In this document: piece by piece, positions 5,393 to 6,605 of the stretch
Numbering within the stretch: the first letter of the stretch is position 1
How the letters are laid out: each line of letters opens with the position of its first letter
Source of the DNA: an uncultured Gallionellaceae bacterium
GTDB taxonomy: Bacteria > Pseudomonadota > Gammaproteobacteria > Burkholderiales > Sulfuricellaceae
NCBI GenBank assembly: GCA_937873435.1
Contig: CALMWM010000268.1
Span: forward strand, 1-6,605
Length of the DNA stretch: 6,605 nucleotides
Direction: 5' to 3'
The notes under the pieces: model-generated
Told to the model about the DNA's origin: nothing
Seen by the model: only the letters and a program-made list of their open reading frames with translations
Databases searched by the model: none
Position numbers and translations under genes: made by a program

Positions 5393-6151
5393 CTATCTGG
5401 GCTGGCATTCCAGAGCCTTGGCGGCAGGGCTTTCTCGCGAACTGTCCTGATTGGCTTTTGCCCAGCCGGCAGTGATATGGGGTGGGATCTCGATCTTTAT
5501 CCCTTGCTCTTTGGGTAAGAGTAGCGGGGCGGTTTGGGCGTCTTTAACATGGCTGAATTCTCCCGCGTGAACCAGTTGACTGCCCGCTGCGTTTTTCAGG
5601 ATCACGGTGCCTTCTTCGACATCGGTGTGCAGCCCGTTTTCGGGAGGCGCGCCGCTGGGTGTGGGGATGTGCGCGCAATCTCCCTGGCACAGCAGCAAGC
5701 CGAAATTCGTGCCGCGTATCCCGGCTGTGGCCGCCTGGGTTTTTATCTGGTAAGCATCGGGATCGCCGCGTTTTCCCACCAGGCCGCTGAGCGCGCGCAG
5801 ACTGCCCTTCAGCAGGCTGAATCCGGCATTGTCCTTTTCCGGCTGTTGCGCGTCGAAATAAAAACTCAGGATTTTGAAGTGGGAATCGGGGCGCAGGGAA
5901 ATTTCCGCGCCGTCCGGGAATTTGACACGCGCATAACTATCCCTGCCGGTGATCAGGGTTTCGCCGGCGGCGACCGTGGCTTTCGGGGTCAGCGCCCGCA
6001 AGGCGCCTTCCGCGCTTTTGGCGATCAGGGAGCCGGTGACATTCACCACCACGCCGTTTTCAGCAGCGGCTGCCGCCAGCGCAAACGCCCCCACGAACAG
6101 CCACAATAAGCTGAAAATTCGGATGGTGTGCTGGCGGAACAGGATATCCAT
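5393..6151 (-). CDS. FecR-domain protein, exported
   Basis: The protein has 252 residues. A signal peptide is visible: basic start (FRQHTIR), hydrophobic core at about 12-29, and Ala-rich end, with likely cleavage near A30/E31. The FecR domain spans roughly 60-200: GETLITGRDSYARVKFPDGAEISLRPDS (63-90) and the hallmark YQIKTQAATAGIRGTNF (134-150). C155 and C159 (CQGDC) could form a disulfide in the periplasm. The C-terminus is Pro-rich and polar. The classical FecR relays iron-citrate signals to a sigma factor through a cytoplasmic tail and one membrane span. This protein has no such span after the signal peptide and no sigma factor beside it, so it belongs to the broad class of secreted FecR-domain proteins of unknown role. 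The start ATG 6151 has only a weak ribosome site. It follows the NTF2-like gene by 31 nt. Confidence 0.88.
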   Translation of the reverse strand: MDILFRQHTIRIFSLLWLFVGAFALAAAAAENGVVVNVTGSLIAKSAEGALRALTPKATVAAGETLITGRDSYARVKFPDGAEISLRPDSHFKILSFYFDAQQPEKDNAGFSLLKGSLRALSGLVGKRGDPDAYQIKTQAATAGIRGTNFGLLLCQGDCAHIPTPSGAPPENGLHTDVEEGTVILKNAAGSQLVHAGEFSHVKDAQTAPLLLPKEQGIKIEIPPHITAGWAKANQDSSRESPAAKALECQPR

Positions 6152-6182
6152 AAAATGTTCCAGTAGGGGCGTTCGAAATTCT

Positions 6183-6605
6183 TTAGCGAGGCGTTCTGGA
6201 GGCAGCGGTTTTCTCTTCCTCTATTTTCCATTCTAGGCCATCCAGCACCAGTGCGAGCCGCTTTTCCGAAATTTTCCGGTAACTGCCTACCGCCAGGGTT
6301 TCGCTGAAGGTGGCGATGGCTTTGTCGTCTCCCACCTGGGAGATATTCAGGTCGTTCAACCCGATCTCGATCGAAGGCGCTTCCTCGATCCGGCGCCGGC
6401 GTTCCGCTTCCCAGGCGGGTCGGGATTTCCCCTTTTCCGGCAGGAAGGTCGTGGCGTAATGCGCCAGATAGGCATCCACATTCTTTTCCGACCAGTCCTT
6501 GACCCAGCGCTCGACCAATTCCCTGGGCGTGCGTGCCACATCTGCAAGGAGCTCCGGCGCGCTGTCCACGGCTGCGGACGAAGCTACCGAGGGCTTGGCG
6601 GCTTC
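6183..6605 (-). CDS. NTF2-like (Cds6 C-terminal type) domain protein, N-terminus outside window
   Basis: The frame is open through the right edge; 140 residues are visible, ending at TAA 6185-6183. The first 25 or so visible residues are an Ala/Ser/Pro linker. The rest is one NTF2-like alpha+beta domain: LVERWVKDWSEKNVDAYLAH, then FLPEKGKSRPAWEAERRRRI, a strand IEIGLNDLNI, and the final strands DKAIATFSETL and RLALVLDGLEWKIEEEK. From memory, this domain sits at the C-terminus of TPR-containing proteins and of L,D-transpeptidase family proteins in proteobacteria, after exactly such a linker. An in-frame GTG at 6569 exists, but the linker composition suggests it is internal. The identity of the N-terminal domain cannot be known from the window. 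The domain call is fairly sure; the function is not. Confidence 0.75.
   Translation of the reverse strand, partial: EAAKPSVASSAAVDSAPELLADVARTPRELVERWVKDWSEKNVDAYLAHYATTFLPEKGKSRPAWEAERRRRIEEAPSIEIGLNDLNISQVGDDKAIATFSETLAVGSYRKISEKRLALVLDGLEWKIEEEKTAASRTPR

Noticed and set aside
5534..6109. 191-residue plus-strand frame opposite the FecR gene
   Set aside because: It is antisense to a signal-peptide plus FecR-domain protein and has no recognisable domain.

Overview
The window looks like a chromosomal segment of a GC-rich betaproteobacterium. The ferrochelatase and HrcA sequences resemble those of Nitrosomonadales-type organisms (Gallionella, Sideroxydans, Nitrosomonas, Sulfuricella relatives). 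That placement is recalled from family resemblance and was not searched. Every gene I can support is on the minus strand, so the transcription order runs from high to low coordinates. Both end genes are cut by the window edges.

In transcription order: (1) the C-terminal end of a protein with an NTF2-like domain of the kind found on L,D-transpeptidase/TPR proteins (6605-6183). (2) A secreted FecR-domain protein (6151-5393). (3) hrcA, the heat-shock repressor (5314-4295). (4) A small hicB-hicA toxin-antitoxin pair (4281-3914). (5) hemH, ferrochelatase (3909-2746), with an unusual in-frame Pro/Gly-rich insertion. (6) A cytoplasmic-looking EF-hand/RTX-type calcium-loop protein of unknown function (2677-1595). 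(7) A response-regulator receiver protein with at least three PAS domains (1586 to the left edge), whose output domain lies outside the window.

There are three probable transcription units. NTF2-like and FecR are 31 nt apart and may be co-transcribed. hrcA, hicB, hicA and hemH are packed with gaps of 13, -4 and 4 nt and probably form one operon, so the toxin-antitoxin pair sits inside a heat-shock/heme unit. The EF-hand gene and the receiver-PAS gene are separated by 8 nt and probably form a third unit. A perfect 16-bp palindrome, TTGAACATATGTTCAA, lies between hemH and the EF-hand gene and overlaps a weak candidate promoter there.

The points most worth a second look are: the roughly 100-bp GC-rich element with partly inverted CCCTC/GAGGG ends inside hemH, which still reads through in frame; the hicBA pair wedged between hrcA and hemH; the palindromic operator candidate; and the uncharacterised EF-hand protein coupled to a PAS-rich response regulator. 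I see no tRNA, rRNA, CRISPR array, insertion sequence or phage gene. The long plus-strand open frames are antisense shadows of the genes above. No stretch over 300 bases lacks a gene.
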